A DNA stretch of 64,000 nucleotides from Sipunculus nudus (GCA_026874595.1 CM049321.1:17252479-17316478); one strand, 5' to 3'. Positions 48,665-62,029 are shown, counted from the stretch's first letter. Made by a program: numbers and translations. Notes: a model not told the origin generated them from the sequence alone.

Positions 48665-49878
48665 GGCTACCGGTATATCAGGAAATTATGATATAAACAA
48701 GGATCGAAGGAGCTAAACGTATTCAATATCCGTAACTTTGGTAGACAGTCTATTGTAATATCGTCATGAATTTTCTATCATCGCAGTCTGTATTGTTCGT
48801 AAGTTCCGTTACCTCTTGTGTAAGCATGAAATATATCACTGCCGTCTTAAGGTATATTTTATTATTTAAACCTCTCCAAGTATGGGTGAGGTAGTCTTAT
48901 ATAAGTTAATCACTACGTCCATACGATATTTGGAAGGCATGCAAATAAACATCGGTACTCAAAGAGTGATCAAAATACCGCAATGTAAACATTTTTTTAT
49001 AAGTGGCAAGTAGATACTTCAGAGTGCCCTGCCGTAAAAGTCAGTTGTGTACATGTTATGCTTACGTTAATGACCCTAAACACAAAGTAACTATCAGTTT
49101 TCAACTCTAGAAGACCTCGATTTCAGAAAAATTTAAATGATGCATACACCGTATATTTACCATAGATTGTTTTTCTCACTCGAGCTGCACATAGAAGGCT
49201 CAATTCTGTCATTAACTGTTCCTTTTAAAAAGACATGCCCGTGAATTATGTGTGTTGTGATATCTTAGGCTGACACAAATCCATTAGAAATTTATCCATC
49301 CACATTTAACTAAAAAACAAATACCTTTCATCAACAATGGGAATGTATAGAATCCATTCCTATTGGGGTTCATGTTTAATGGGTGTCATATCCACTTCAA
49401 AGAGTCATATCAAGAATCAGTTCAAGAATGATATAAAAAATAGCACACACGGTTTTCTTACTGAATTTGTATTTAAACCATACGATCATCTTTTCTGGTA
49501 TCTTTGTAGTATACTTTCTGTTTGAACGCGTTTCTACATTATACTGTGAAAGAAATGCAAAGAAGCTAAAATGACAAAGAAGCGTATATTAGCGATCCAC
49601 GCGTTTTGAAGATTACATATTGGTCACGTATTCATTTTGCACAATCATGAGGGAGCCGTTTGTGTTTGGGTCTTCTTTCGTTTATAATTAAGCAAACGTC
49701 TATTTCTCAAAGCTTGATCTTGAATTAACGAAAGTAAAGTGTACCGCAGTTAGATATATTTCCGTTTACATATATCATTATTGTGAACATTATTTCGATG
49801 GAACAGATCATATCTTATCATAACAGTTAATCAACTATTCCAAGAATGAAATAGTAGATTCTTATATAAGATGATTGA

Positions 49879-49882
<4 letters not shown>

Positions 49883-49931
<49 letters not shown>
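49883..49931. repeat. (TA)n microsatellite
   Basis: TA tract of about 49 bp inside block 1 of unit B. The same place in unit A (near 43823) has only 'aaatatatac'. Confidence 0.97.
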
Positions 49932-49933
<2 letters not shown>

Positions 49934-50949
49934 AAACGCAATTGAGGAACATAACTCCTTTGATTTCATGATTAAACATACACGTTTTTGTAAAACAGAC
50001 AAAGTTAATAGAACAGAAAAAAAGGTTCGGTATATGACCGTACTTCAGATCGAAATAGATCTAATCGCAGGTTTTAAGGTTGAACTAAAGACAATTTAAT
50101 TTTGAAAGGTATTATATGGAGTAACACATATCACTATATAGCACAGTCGTTGTTCTGTAATAATGTAGTATGTAGTAAAAGTGGCCATCGCATTAGATCA
50201 TCGATGTCTAATTATAATGCACAAAGGCCAGTTGTAGTTAATAGAAGTAGGATAGGATGAGATGCATATTTATATAACTATTTATTTAGTAAAACTTTAA
50301 CTCTGGTAAGGTAAGATACGGAACATCACATCAATAGTAGGCCATCTTTTCATACTGAGTACGGTTCTTGTATGTCAAATAAACTTATTATAAAAATTTA
50401 TAAGTCAACTATGAAATATATCATATATTTCATTTCATCTACTCTTATGTAATAAGTTTGGTTCTGTAATTACCTGTGTTCGGCAGAGTCAGTCTTTAAA
50501 AAAACGCCTCATTACCTACGTGATCACGGATTTTCTTAACTTAGGCCTGGGAATATAAAAGTCGTTAAAACTTATTGTTAACCCATAACTTTATATGGGA
50601 GATGGGCCCATGTCAGGCCTATGCATTTCCCCACACCGTAACAGAGATATATTATTGTTATTCTGCTCTTTTTCCCTTGAAACTTTGATGGAATCAGATA
50701 AGATCCAATGAGTAAAATGGCAAAGAAGGGAACCATTACGGAATTTGGCGGGTATTAAATAATGATATAACCGTTTGAAAAACAGCCAAAAAAAAAAAAA
50801 ACAAAAAAAAAACACCAAGCAACAATACCAAGAGGCCGTTGGTTATGTTTATAACATATGGCGGTCAGTCAAAATGATTAATGATTTTAATCAAAATATT
50901 TATAACTAGGACAATTGTTAGCAATTGTTCTCACATGTCAACTTCATGG

Positions 50950-52220
50950 ACATACGACACGTCTTTGATAACAGCCTGTAATTAATGAAAGCTCATATTA
51001 GCAGGAATTATCTAGAGTTCATAAATACGTACCAAGGATGAGTCAGGAATTACGTGTATTGTACGGGAAAAGCAAGTGAATAGCTTGCTTCAAGCTTCGG
51101 CTCCGAATGGCAACCTCAGTCAACAATTGTCGCTTTGACTTGCTGCATGCTACTTACATTAGTTATAATCGGGAATATCCATTTTTTATTTATTCAGTGG
51201 GTTAACGTTGTCTTAAAGTAGGTTCTCAAAATAAGCCCTTATGTCACGAAATATTATTCAATAGTCGATGTCGTGTTTTATGTTTAATTGGATTTACCAG
51301 TAGCATGAACAATGTGGCTGGTATAAAATACCACAGAACAGCGAACTTACAGTGCATCATAAAAACATAATAAAATTATGCATCCAATGACAATTAGTCC
51401 CAGAGACAGAATAACTGGTTAGGTCCTTAATATTTTATTTTACAAGAAGCGATTTCTATAGAAGAAAAAAAAACTAAAGAGCACAGTTGGTACATAGCAC
51501 TTTTATCACATGTTTACAGTTACCCATTACATCATTTGTTAGAAGACTGCAACATTAAAAAACAATTGTTTTTAAACATGATTATGCTCTTATTCCGGTA
51601 TTAGCTACCAATATGATCCTTTTACATAAAAACGTACAGGGAGGGGCATTGTTAAATAATTGTTTTCTAGATGAACCACTTAAGGAACTCGAAATAAACT
51701 TGAGATGATAACAATGATTGTTTTGAATAGAGAAACGTTTTAAATCAAGAATACATAAACACCTTTTTATTGGAAACTTGTTTTTTTTCTTTAAAAGTTT
51801 GAGCGTTTAATGTAATAGTTGGTCTAGAGTATTAAATAGTATGAGGGTGTAAATCATATATAAGAAGAAATTATAAAGATATTTTATTCAAAGGTATAGT
51901 TTTTCATTCAAAACCAAAACTCCATTATTCATCAAAAGAATTTATCCACAAAACGTTTCTCTATCAAATAATTTACATTTAACATTTTTATTACAGAATC
52001 AATTTTGTTAACGACGCAATTTGCAAGATGAACATTACATAGTATATAATTTATATTTTATCAATATTGCATATAAACATCATCTTATAACGGTTAGGTG
52101 AAGCATACTTCGTTATATGTTATTGTTATAAAGTGTAGCATTTTATTCGAGATGATACTAAGATTATGGCAACCGGTTACAGGAAAAGAGCAGTTATCTT
52201 TCTATACGGGTTAACATCAT
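50950..52220. other. Unannotated part of unit B
   Basis: No gene is seen, and no clear match to unit A between blocks 2 and 3. Confidence 0.45.
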
Positions 52221-53264
52221 ATTTAATCCCTTTTAAAGAATATCCTTGAAATTGTTTACAATTACTTTCGATTCTAAAGAGGTTTACCTAAGTTAAGGCT
52301 GTTACACCTGACAGGCTTACTTATCCGGAAGAACTTCTTCTCACCAAATGATTGACCATGTGGTTCCTTGAAGGAATTCATACTCCCGGAACTCTAAAAT
52401 ATAGTCTTATTCCTGTAAATTATTTGCTGACAAGGGTTACACAAGGTCTTGGAGATACAGGTGGCTCAAGGAGGGTGGGAGATCATGGTCAGACATTTTC
52501 GCTGTGTAAGGAAATGCTGAAACAAGTGAAATCAAATCAAAACTAGAAGCAATATTTTGTTTCAAATACTGGATTGTATGAATATCACTATGCAGATTAC
52601 AATGGGAGAACATTCAAAAATATAAAAGTAGGTATATAATATAATTCCGTGATAGTTTTTATACACATCAATTGCTATATTGTTGTGTTATAGATAACAT
52701 TTTATATTAATATGGAAAGGTTCATTATGTTTGTGCAAAGTTAGCTCATAGAAAATCCATGCAGTCTGCCCGGAAACGGAAGCCTCTTGGTGTTCTTGTT
52801 TCTGTTAATACTGCTGACCATGCTGTGCATCGACGCGAAAACATGAAGGATGACTAGGATCATTTCATATATGGAAAACGAGATTTGATGTCTGATAAAC
52901 AAATTGACCTAGTAAATATGTTCTTATGATGATAACAATCGCTGGGCATGCGCCACATGATGAGCTATGATCCACGGTTTGCCCTGTCCCTTAGAAAAAA
53001 ATGATGATCTGAATAAAATTCCCGGTTCAAAAAAGAAAAAATAAAATGTCCTAATGATAAAAAAGTAACAATATCAAGGTAAATTGCAATTCCATGTTAC
53101 AATTTTGTAATTCATTGTCAGTTGGATCCATGCCTATGGGAACGTTAGCTTACAGAATTCAGAAAGAGCTCTCTTAACTCCTTTTGTCGACCTGCTGCTT
53201 CATTATTGTCACAGCCTTGTTTACGAGTATTTCAAACATGACAAGTGCACTGTCTTATAATATC

Positions 53265-55785
53265 AATTATTCTTTTAAAACCTGGCTTTGGCAGAGTTGG
53301 ACGCTGTATTCAGATATTTCTTTAGGAAGACTCACTCTTTTTTATAACAGATTTATTGAAAGAAAATACAAAACGATACTAACACAGATGTACATGTACA
53401 AAAATAAATAATAAACATAACATTACACAAACATGCAAAATACATGTCACTGGCTATATTTGTTTGAAAATCATGTTTCGCTGAATCTGTGGCAACTAAT
53501 TTAACCATAGGAATGATAGAAATGAATAAAAAAGGAATCATTACTTTTATTAATAAAGTTGCAGGTTACATTTATTTCTTTATATTAACACAATGGAATA
53601 AAACTGTATCGAAGCTTCTGGTCCTCTGTTTATTTCTCCCCCCCCCCCCCCCCTCTCTTTTGAAAGGCCAGGACCTTTCATACTTGCACGTTTATCAGGA
53701 AACAATACAACAATTCACGAGCCACAGGCCGACCAAAACCGAATACCCTCCGATGTCTTTGGCTTCCTAAGTAACCTTAGTCATTTCAAGGAGCTACTTT
53801 AACCAAGCTGGGCTTTGAATGTGTGATTGTTCAACCGATCTATCAGTCGTCGTCACCACAGATAATCGTATGGATAAAGAGATACAATTGATGCTTTTTG
53901 GCGGAAAAAGATATAGTCGTAAAACAGAAAAAGACATTTTACCACTAAGATTAATAATATATAAATAAGCTTTTTGAAGGACACAAAAGATGCTCGTGTA
54001 AGCGGGATTGTGTAAGGCGGGATTCGTTGCATTATATGTTTGTGTGTGTTTTTCTATGTTACCAAATCCTACCAATGCATCTTCATAAATGAGTACTTTG
54101 GTAATTTTTATGCTATTTAAATGAACATAGTTATACAGATTGTTTCCCAAAGACCTTAAGCATGTAGTCCTGGGAGTTTTAACAAAAATTTGTTACGTAG
54201 TTGACGAAATGCGAACCCAATTCGGCTGCAATAAAATAATAATTGTGATCGTAAACAGAGTTTTATTATCAACACTTAAATCACACCTCTGTCAGAAAAA
54301 GTACAAAAGTTAAAACAACATGAACTGATTTATCCACTTAAGCTTGTGAATATATGGTTGTCACTCTTTCTCTCTCTCTCTTTGTTAAAACAGACTATCA
54401 ATGAAATTATATTTAAAAGTACTTCTCAATCAAACAGATATTATCAAACAATTCAAATCTTTCTGAAGTCCAGGAAGCTTATTAATCTTGGACTTTCAGC
54501 TATGAAAGACTTTTGGTTGCATATGTATTTCCTTTATTTCTGCTAATTGTTTTAGACTTAGAAATTAGGGTTTGTATTGTAACAAGTCACTTAAGCTCAA
54601 CAATCTAATTCTTACCTTTAAACGAACTTGCACAATTCACATATTTTTCTATCACTATGGACAATGGTATTATGCCCCGCCCCCCGATTGGTTAATGCGC
54701 TTGTGCAGACCTGGGGTCTCACTGATTTATTATGGTCCGTTAGTTACAAGTAAGTTAGTAGAGTTACCATATCATTTACAATTACATATTTGGGAAGATA
54801 TAATCGTTAATTATCTTATTTTAAGACGCTTTTGCATGTGTTGTAGCTCACAGTGGTACACACGGGTCTTTTTGAAATGCCCGGTACAGTTGACCTGGGA
54901 ACTGACTAACTAGCATGCTTAACTGTTCAACGACAGCGGGCAGGTGAATGACTTTCTAAGCTTTCCCCGACACACATTACAACTTGATTATTCTTATATT
55001 AAGATTAAAGGCTTCATAAAAAATGCTTCTTTTAACCATAACAACTATATTCTACGGGGCCATGCTGACCTTTATCAAATATAGCCTCTGTGCAAATAGT
55101 CTTAAAACAAACCCATCTAAAGTTCGGAAGTTTGATTGCTGTATTGATTGGTACATGAGGTTTATAAGCATTTTACTATCGGCAGCGTGATAATTTTAGT
55201 ACATCAGTTCCAAGCAAAGTAACTTATAATTCAGACGGTAAAATGTAACTATATGTGCTTCATAGACCCTGATTGAAACAGTTTGTCACAAAGATGAATT
55301 ATTTATTTGATCTATTATTTATTCAAAATAATGGACCAGCTCGTAATTGTCCAGCTCATGATCAAGACTGTGCAAAAATAGATTGCAGCATGTATTTGTA
55401 AGATGTTGAAATCCATCTTTTGCTGTGTATAATTAATTACAGCATTTGATATTAATTTATATTTGAATATTCCATTATTACTTTGGTAGCACAAATACTG
55501 TTTACGAACATAAGAACAAAGCTAAGATAATTATGTACTCATGTGTAGATACGGTATTTATTAGAAAGAGTTTTAACAAGTTATCAGTTTGTCAGAGAAA
55601 TATCCATTCATAATTTCATCTGTTTGGTTTAAATGAAACATCTCTGATAGCAATACACAATGCAGGATGAAACCATGAGTCCACGTCTCCGTGATAGCCC
55701 TGACAAGCGTTAACACCATAAAACCTTCTTCTACGAAAGTGACGCCCATGGTTGAGAGCAGGTTATTGAGTATAGTATAGTAGAG
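53265..55785. other. Unit B-specific spacer
   Basis: Open frames at 53489-53770 (plus), 53794-54150 (minus) and 54572-54913 (plus) have 93-118 codons and no recognisable domain. A C run lies at about 53637-53653. I call no gene. Confidence 0.4.
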
Positions 55786-55786
55786 C

Positions 55787-55833
<47 letters not shown>

Positions 55834-55890
55834 TTTTTCAACAGAGCATGGTATGCTAAGGTATGTGATTAATCTGGATCACTACCGTCG

Positions 55891-55913
55891 GTTTTGCCTC
55901 ATCGGCTCATCAG
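55891..55913 (-). ncRNA. Hammerhead-like core, left arm
   Basis: On the minus strand an exact CTGATGA, then stem GCC/GGC around GATGA, then AAAAC in place of GAAAC. The lesion differs from that of the right arm, so both arms descend from one intact core. Confidence 0.45.
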
Positions 55914-55919
55914 GTGACC

Positions 55920-55942
55920 CCGATGAGCCGATGAGGCGAAAC
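55920..55942 (+). ncRNA. Hammerhead-like core, right arm
   Basis: CCGATGA (one change from CUGAUGA), stem GCC/GGC around GATGA, then GAAAC. The second base of the first box is C instead of U, which should abolish cleavage. Confidence 0.45.
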
Positions 55943-55976
55943 CGACGGTTGTAAACCAGATTCACCACATACCTTA

Positions 55977-56017
<41 letters not shown>

Positions 56018-57534
56018 GTGATTTTTTAAACTATATTTATACTTAATATCTGTATAACAATCAGTAAATTATTCAATTTCCTACTTATTACATAGCAGTC
56101 ATTTCTACCGCAATCATATATTATATTTGATCATCCATAAAAACATTGGCATGTTCTTTTAACTCTTCAAACGCAAATATGATTATAACAAAAAGCATAT
56201 AACATTTGCTAGTTTGTTTTTCATCGCTGCGACCCATGAATCTCTTGTTTAAATTATTTAACTCATAATTAAATATGAAGAAGAAAACCCACATTCATGG
56301 CAGCTTTACAAACCAAGGATGTACGATTTATAGTTTTAAGTTCATCTCTGTCTTAAACCGTTATTTGGAGCCAGATATTCTTGGAAGAGGTTAGACTCAG
56401 TTTATCGAACGCAAGCATATGTATGTCAGATAACACATATATTTAAACTAGATAGCAATGCTGATTATTTATCACTGTTCCCATAAATTATGCATTTATG
56501 TTTATCCCATGTTTATGTCCCATGTATATTAACAATATTAATTTACTGAGAGCACAGGGTAATCAAATGCCAAGGGTAATGGAATAATCGCTCATATAAT
56601 TCCTTATATATTCCAAAAAGTAATCCTGGCAGGATCATTTTCTGAGACTGTGTTATTACGAAACATCATGAAATTGCTCTGATATTGTGGAATCTATATA
56701 AAAGCACTAGGAAGACATTAACATTATGTGTACCATTTATTTTTAGACAACACCATTAGCATTTTTTTTAATTAAAGTGAGTTTGACGTAAGATAAAATT
56801 ACGGATTATCAGCCTTATATGAAATACTATATAGAAAATCATATAGTCTACATGAAAAAGCCTTTGTATCCGGTCCTTTCATTCCCTGGCGTCTTCTGAG
56901 AGAGAAATGTCTTGTTATTCAGAAAACTCTTTTACCGCCGGGGAATCCTGTCAACCTTGCCGTCCGAAGGCAACAAACCATGAAAGATAACCAGGGATAT
57001 TTGTACAATACAACGAAGAACATATTCGTCCTGTTTATATGTATCGATGCCAATAACAATCACTCGAATGTGCGCCAGATTAATAAATAAATAGAATCCG
57101 CAGTTTGCCCTTTCCACAGGGCCTCCGAGAGAAATTTGTCAAGGCGATACAAAAAGTTTCCGGGCATAAGTTTAAATTGGTTATTATAACCATTCAGTTG
57201 TACGGATTTTATCAACTCTGTATTATTTTAGGCTTGAAGCTGTCTGGATGTTGATGCGGAACAAAAAGTGTACGAGCATATATTACCCAGTGAGAATTTT
57301 CTGAGGAAAGGATGAGGCTATTCACATATCTTTAAAGGTTTCTAAGGAATACTTATAATAAGTGGCAGCCTAGCATTTATGTTGGAGTCAACATGGCCGC
57401 AATAAGATGTAGAGCATCCCATTGATTACTTAAAATCTATGTTAGGATACACAGATTTTCCTCATCTGCAAATCAACTGCCATTATCTGCATAGTAATAA
57501 AAACTAACACAGCCGGCTTTCAGAATTATTCAAG

Positions 57535-57717
57535 CTACTTTTGTTCCGCTAATGGAAAGAATTTATGAAAAGAAGGGTAACTCATTAATTCAGCTGCTTC
57601 ACCTTTCAGCTGTTCTTTGTTGATCTTGCTAATTGAATAAAGAACCACAGGGACTGCGATGGCAATGCACGCACATGGAAATATATTTAATACATAAACA
57701 GTTAAACTCATAACCAA
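57535..57717 (-). CDS. Possible last exon of a transporter-like protein (unit B)
   Basis: Paralogue of the frame at 48431-48664. It reads MSLTVYVLNIFPCACIAIAV, then VVLYSISKINKEQLKG and a tail that ends earlier than the unit A copy (LAEQK, stop). About 30 residues around the hydrophobic segment are strongly conserved between the two copies. An AG acceptor (GATAGCCAG) lies just upstream. The third unit (62.2-63.3 kb) does not show it. Same caveats as for unit A. Confidence 0.3.
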   Translation of the reverse strand: MVMSLTVYVLNIFPCACIAIAVPVVLYSISKINKEQLKGEAAELMSYPSFHKFFPLAEQK

Positions 57718-57984
57718 ACGACTACCTGGCTATCACGAAATTATGTAGTAAACGATGACCAAAGGAGTTAAACGTATTCAATATCCATAATTTTTGTTGA
57801 CAGTCTATTTTCATATCCATCTATATTATTCATAAGTTTCGTTGCTGCGTCGTCTAAGCATGGAATACATCACTGCCGTCTTGAGATATGTTGTTGCCAA
57901 ATTTAAATCTCTCCTGGTATTGGGTGCGTAGTAATATATGAGTTCATTGTCAATTCTATTCGATATATGATTAAATATATTCAT

Positions 57985-59180
57985 AGGGTAGGGAGTGCAA
58001 GCTTTTGACGGAATTTCCTTTATATATATTTGAATGGTTTTCATGTATGCGACTTATTTGCAACTATTGACCTTTACATCAGATATATTGAATTAGGTCT
58101 TGAATTTACACATAAGGTCGTGATCGTGGCACGCTCATTGTCATCGTTGTAAGATTTGGAAAACCCGGTATTATACTTCGGCGTTTTGGAAGCTGAACAT
58201 ACTTCAGAACGATTCATTATTTGGTTTAATTAATTATTTTATTTTCATATAGAAGACACAAAAAGATATCCATATAAATAACTACGAAGCTTACTTTTCG
58301 GCAAAAAGTTTCAAGACCATTATATTACACCACCCTGGCAAAAAGCTCCTTAAAAAAATTAACAAAAAATTATAGCCTGGTTTTAAGGGATTCCTTATTG
58401 TTAATGTTTTGGAATTCAGACACGAAATTTATTGGATTATTCCTGTCCGTGTACATGAACATGGATTCCTGGGGGCTCAGTAATTGCATTTAGCACATGA
58501 ATCATTCAGTACACAGAGCCACCTGCAGGCCATGAACCCATTCACCCGCGTTTTAAAATATATACAGTTACATTTTGTTATAAAAGCTTTTGTGGAAACT
58601 GGTACTTGCGTAGCGATTTCAGATTCTCCTTGCTTCAGACTACCCCCGTAAATGGAAATAGGAAATAGGATTTAGATAAAAGGGCGAAGGACGAAATATA
58701 TTTCAGATTATTCATCAAAACGTTCTTTCTTTATGTTTTACGCATTTAATTTTAATTCTTTTACATGCATTTCTTAAATATGGTTACATTTTTTCTAAAT
58801 CATTGTGGGTAATGCAGTTGCGCTAAAGATATGACTCGATATAAGTATAATTAACAATATAATTAACGTTTCGTACTTTACATGTAAACAACATCATGTC
58901 TTGTCAAGAATGTATTCTTCTACATGAATATTTTGAAACTCTATGGCCTATCGGCTTTATATTATTGTTATGATTAAATGTAAATATTATACAGGAATTC
59001 GTTATTTTCTTGTAACATAGCATCTATAAAATTTAAAAAGATTGAAAGTACATGTGATAATAATAGCTATTAATCATTACGATATACAGAATATTGTCTT
59101 GTATCATTTTCTTGATCATTATTTACGTGATTAAGTCAGAGATTTGGAACGTTGAAGAAAAATGAAGAGAACATTCACTT

Positions 59181-59211
<31 letters not shown>

Positions 59212-59460
59212 GAGATACAATTAAAACGAATATCTGTGAAAAGCAACTCTTCGGTAAAATATTACATTTTATCAGTACCACATTTCTCAGTCTTTATACG
59301 TGTACATATGTAACTGTATATCGCATTTAACAATTAGATGTTTCCTTTCTTCTGCTAAAAAATATACTTTAAATAAATATACTTTTTTACATAAACTTAT
59401 TCTCCGGACATCATAACCCCCTTTACAATTTTGACCATGAAGATCAAGGTCAAGATAACC
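57985..59460. other. Unannotated spacer with a short (CA)n
   Basis: A (CA)n tract at about 59182-59202 runs into a short TA stretch. Otherwise AT-rich with no recognisable gene. Confidence 0.5.
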
Positions 59461-59462
59461 AA

Positions 59463-59870
59463 TTTTCGAGCTATTCCGAGAACTTGGTTGAAAAAAAATG
59501 TAAACCTGGTTCATAAAAAAATGATTTGGACGCCAAATACGACGACGGAAATGATGGACAACGACGACGATCAAAATCACTATATATCTGTCTCCCCGGT
59601 GCGGCCAAACCTTCAGAGTAAATTAAAAAAAGACTCAAACAAATATGAAATTCGAAGCATCTTGTGACGTTTTTAATGCCGAAATAAGATTTTACATGAT
59701 TGCGTAATGGCCATTACGAAAAATAGTCCATGTCAAACCTGGACTCCACACCGCGACCAATGTTTATCTGGTACTTAAGAATATTACCTAACCGGTTTGA
59801 TATATGCACACAGGACGTTAGTTCTGGACATATGCGCCTGTACTATGAAGGATGGACTGCCAGAGAGGGA
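59463..59870 (+). repeat. Inverted-repeat arm 1
   Basis: This arm is inverted relative to 63650-64000. Shared phrases are ACGCCAAATACGACGACG, AATGATGGACAAC, TTTTTAATGCCGAAATAAGA and, near the far end, 'tgcacacaggacgttagttc' (each inverted in arm 2). Arm 2 differs by a short substitution/deletion near 63880. The 78-codon frame at 59431-59667 is not conserved in arm 2, so it is not a gene. Confidence 0.9.
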
Positions 59871-59874
59871 TAAA

Positions 59875-60970
59875 TGTTTTTTTTCTGTTCACATACTCAG
59901 TAATATCCACCATGATAAACTAGAAAGAGTCATATGGAGGTCTTAGCAGACATCGATAAAACGTCTAGGCTAGCGACGTACAGGACAGAGTCGGATCCAG
60001 GATTAAGGAAAAAGAGGGGTCGAACTCTGGAGGACTATTTACAAAACCAAACAAGAGGGCACTAGGTTTCATTAAAGGGGAAGGGGGTCATAGTGGGCGG
60101 TTAAATAGTTTGAAAGCTAACCACGTGCCATTCTATTCAAGTCGAGTCCAAATGCTTCAGACAGTCAGATAATTACATAGTTGGCATATCAGCCCCTTTA
60201 TAGAGACAATCCTAAGTGACAGCTGGTAGACCGGCAGTGGAAGCCGATTCTGTAAGAAAATCGTTATCTTTTTGATATACAACATCTCACGGTAAACATA
60301 TATCAGCTTGCATAATACCCAACCAAACAGATCCAAGTAAATTTTCAATCTGTGTTAATAAATAACATGGATAATACGACCAGGCCTGTATTTGCTTGTA
60401 TGTATTTGACTACTTGACATTTGGCATCTCAAATGAATCCATGCTTGGGTCGTTACAATAATAAGAAAACATATGCTTTCGTGAAAACTTGACAGTGTAC
60501 ATTATATTCAGCATGCATATATAGGGACACGGGATTTATTAAAACAAATGAAAGCGATTTTCCCCCTTCCGAACAGGCAAGCGCCCAGATAAATTAACAA
60601 TATTGAAAGGGGCGTCTCCACTGAATCCTTTTTTTATAAAGTCTATTAACAAACAATTAAATTAACACAAGCAATTAACATATGTAATAAATATGATATT
60701 TATGTTCGAGATTATACTTTAAAACGGAGTAGAGGAATATATTTAATTAAAACAAATCTGAAATTGTATGCTTCTGTGGCCATTCGGGCCCTGTAGAATG
60801 ATAGCAAATAATTTGTTTTTTAATATTTTTTTTGTATACTGAATGGCGTTATATGCACTTACTGTCTGTCCTTAAGTTTTTCCGGTCAACACACAATAAT
60901 TCTGTTTTTTTTTGCAAGTATTCCAGTGGCCCTAAGAACTCCTGGTCCGTTCGGATCTTTTGGACCCAAC
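59875..60970. other. Unannotated spacer inside the inverted repeat
   Basis: A weak hAT-like start 'tcggatccagg' at about 59991 is followed by 'aagaggggtcgaactctgg'. Otherwise nothing is seen. Confidence 0.45.
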
Positions 60971-60973
60971 GGA

Positions 60974-60977
<4 letters not shown>

Positions 60978-61029
<52 letters not shown>
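60978..61029. repeat. (TA)n microsatellite
   Basis: TA tract of about 52 bp. Confidence 0.98.
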
Positions 61030-61032
<3 letters not shown>

Positions 61033-61079
61033 CCAGATAATGTTATTAATCATAATCGTCAAGCTTGTTCCTGTGCCCT

Positions 61080-61640
61080 TGGAAAACCAATGGCCGCCAT
61101 AGGCCCTTTTACCACTTCTGATAAAAATTATATCAGGTGACACCAAAAAAGTTCTGCATAAACCACAATTTAATAGGGCCGTAAAGGAGACTCTAAGCCC
61201 GAGCCGGGCCCCTTTGACCCCTTCTGATGAAACCTATATATATCCAAGATAACATGAAAGCCATAAATGATTACCCCATATTAAGCATCTTCTGATGTTC
61301 TATATATAGGAAGCTCCTGACGGGCTCTGGCTGCTTAAGATACTCCACATAAAGACACCCTATATAAAAGACAGGGTGACTTCCACATTTGCGGTTCGAC
61401 CAGGAGTTCCCCAATGGACAGTCCTGAGTTAAAATAAATAATTAAATTTTAGACTCCATCATTTTTAAACGTTTCATTTTCAAACACCCCTTTAGGTCCC
61501 TAGGGTCATTCCCGATTAGATCTCCATATACATGTTTCTCAAATGATACTCGAGACTTCCCCATTTTCGAGCATTTATTTTGCCCAACAGAACACTCCTT
61601 GTCGACCAGGGCCCTTTCAGGCTCTTCTAATTAAACCTTC
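61080..61640. repeat. Decayed repeat with 'ggcccctttgaccccttctg' phrases
   Basis: Phrases like 'aggcccttttaccacttctg' (61100), 'gggcccctttgaccccttct' (61207) and 'agggccctttcaggctcttc' (61608), each followed by 'ataaaa/atgaaacc/attaaacc', suggest an old tandem or dispersed repeat. It is too diverged to define a unit. Confidence 0.35.
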
Positions 61641-61644
61641 CCTA

Positions 61645-62025
61645 TGCTCAAATAAAATCTAATGAAGCTTCTTCATTTCAAACATATCATTCTGCTCTAT
61701 AGGAAAGTTCTGGTCTATCTGTGCCCCCGCTTGGTCTCGAGAGCACACAAGACCCCTAAGAGCATAGATCGCGAGATCTCAAGAGAAGCCATGAGAATGT
61801 TCACGGTCGAACCCAACCAGGGTCTGGTGCTCTGCAGTTCTTCTGTAGCTGTTCATAAATATCGTCATCCTGAACTAATGAATTTGAAAGTATTAAATTG
61901 CAAATTACTTTTTAAAAATCTAATTGCTTATTAATAAAAAGAAATATGAACAAAGACAATTTATCTAAGTATTAGTTTAAATGAAATTCCGAAAGAACGG
62001 CGAGTACTGGATGCGACAGGGGGCG
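61645..62025. other. Unassigned open frame region
   Basis: A 90-codon plus-strand frame at 61662-61934 is not recognisable. No splice or promoter support. Confidence 0.25.
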
Positions 62026-62029
62026 TGGG

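Larger units (their letters stand above)
42870..48930 (+). repeat. Tandem segmental duplication, unit A
   Basis: Homologous blocks occur in the same order in unit B. Block 1 is 42870-44020 (with B 48930-50115; shared 'taccgcaatgtaaacatttt'). Block 2 is about 45175-45900 (with B 50205-50950; shared 'atactgagtacg' and 'agagatatattattgttat'). Block 3 is 46300-46640 (with B 52220-52570; shared 'agttaaggctgttacacc'-like and 'tgctgaaaagggttacac'-like). Block 5 is 47640-48930 (with B 56700-57980; shared GATGCCAATAACAATCA and 'tgtgcgtgcattgccat'). Divergence is high and indels are common, so the duplication is old. Unit-specific insertions account for length differences. Confidence 0.85.
55790..56010. 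mobile_element. Head-to-head pair of Penelope-type 3' ends between (TA)n tracts
   Basis: A 128-bp near-perfect palindrome (55853-55980) is flanked directly by (TA)n on both sides (55790-55831 and 55979-56010). Each arm, read outward, has a hammerhead-like core and then about 40 bp ending 'cacataccttagcat' before the TA tract. This is what two Penelope-type 3' ends joined head to head would look like. No coding sequence lies between the arms. Confidence 0.55.
48930..57980 (+). repeat. Tandem segmental duplication, unit B
   Basis: Second unit of the tandem duplication, with blocks 1, 2, 3, 4 and 5 in the order given for unit A. Block 4 (53090-53260) has no clear match in unit A but matches 62160-62310. 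Unit B is longer than unit A mainly because 53.3-56.7 kb has no counterpart in unit A. Confidence 0.85.

Noticed and set aside
46425-52546. Block 3 (46300-46640 / 52220-52570) as a conserved exon with AG and GT borders on the minus strand
   Set aside because: All three phases of the candidate exon in unit B contain stops.
59431-59667. 78-codon lysine/aspartate-rich frame as a gene
   Set aside because: The inverted-repeat arm 2 copy does not keep the frame; the sequence is part of a repeat.
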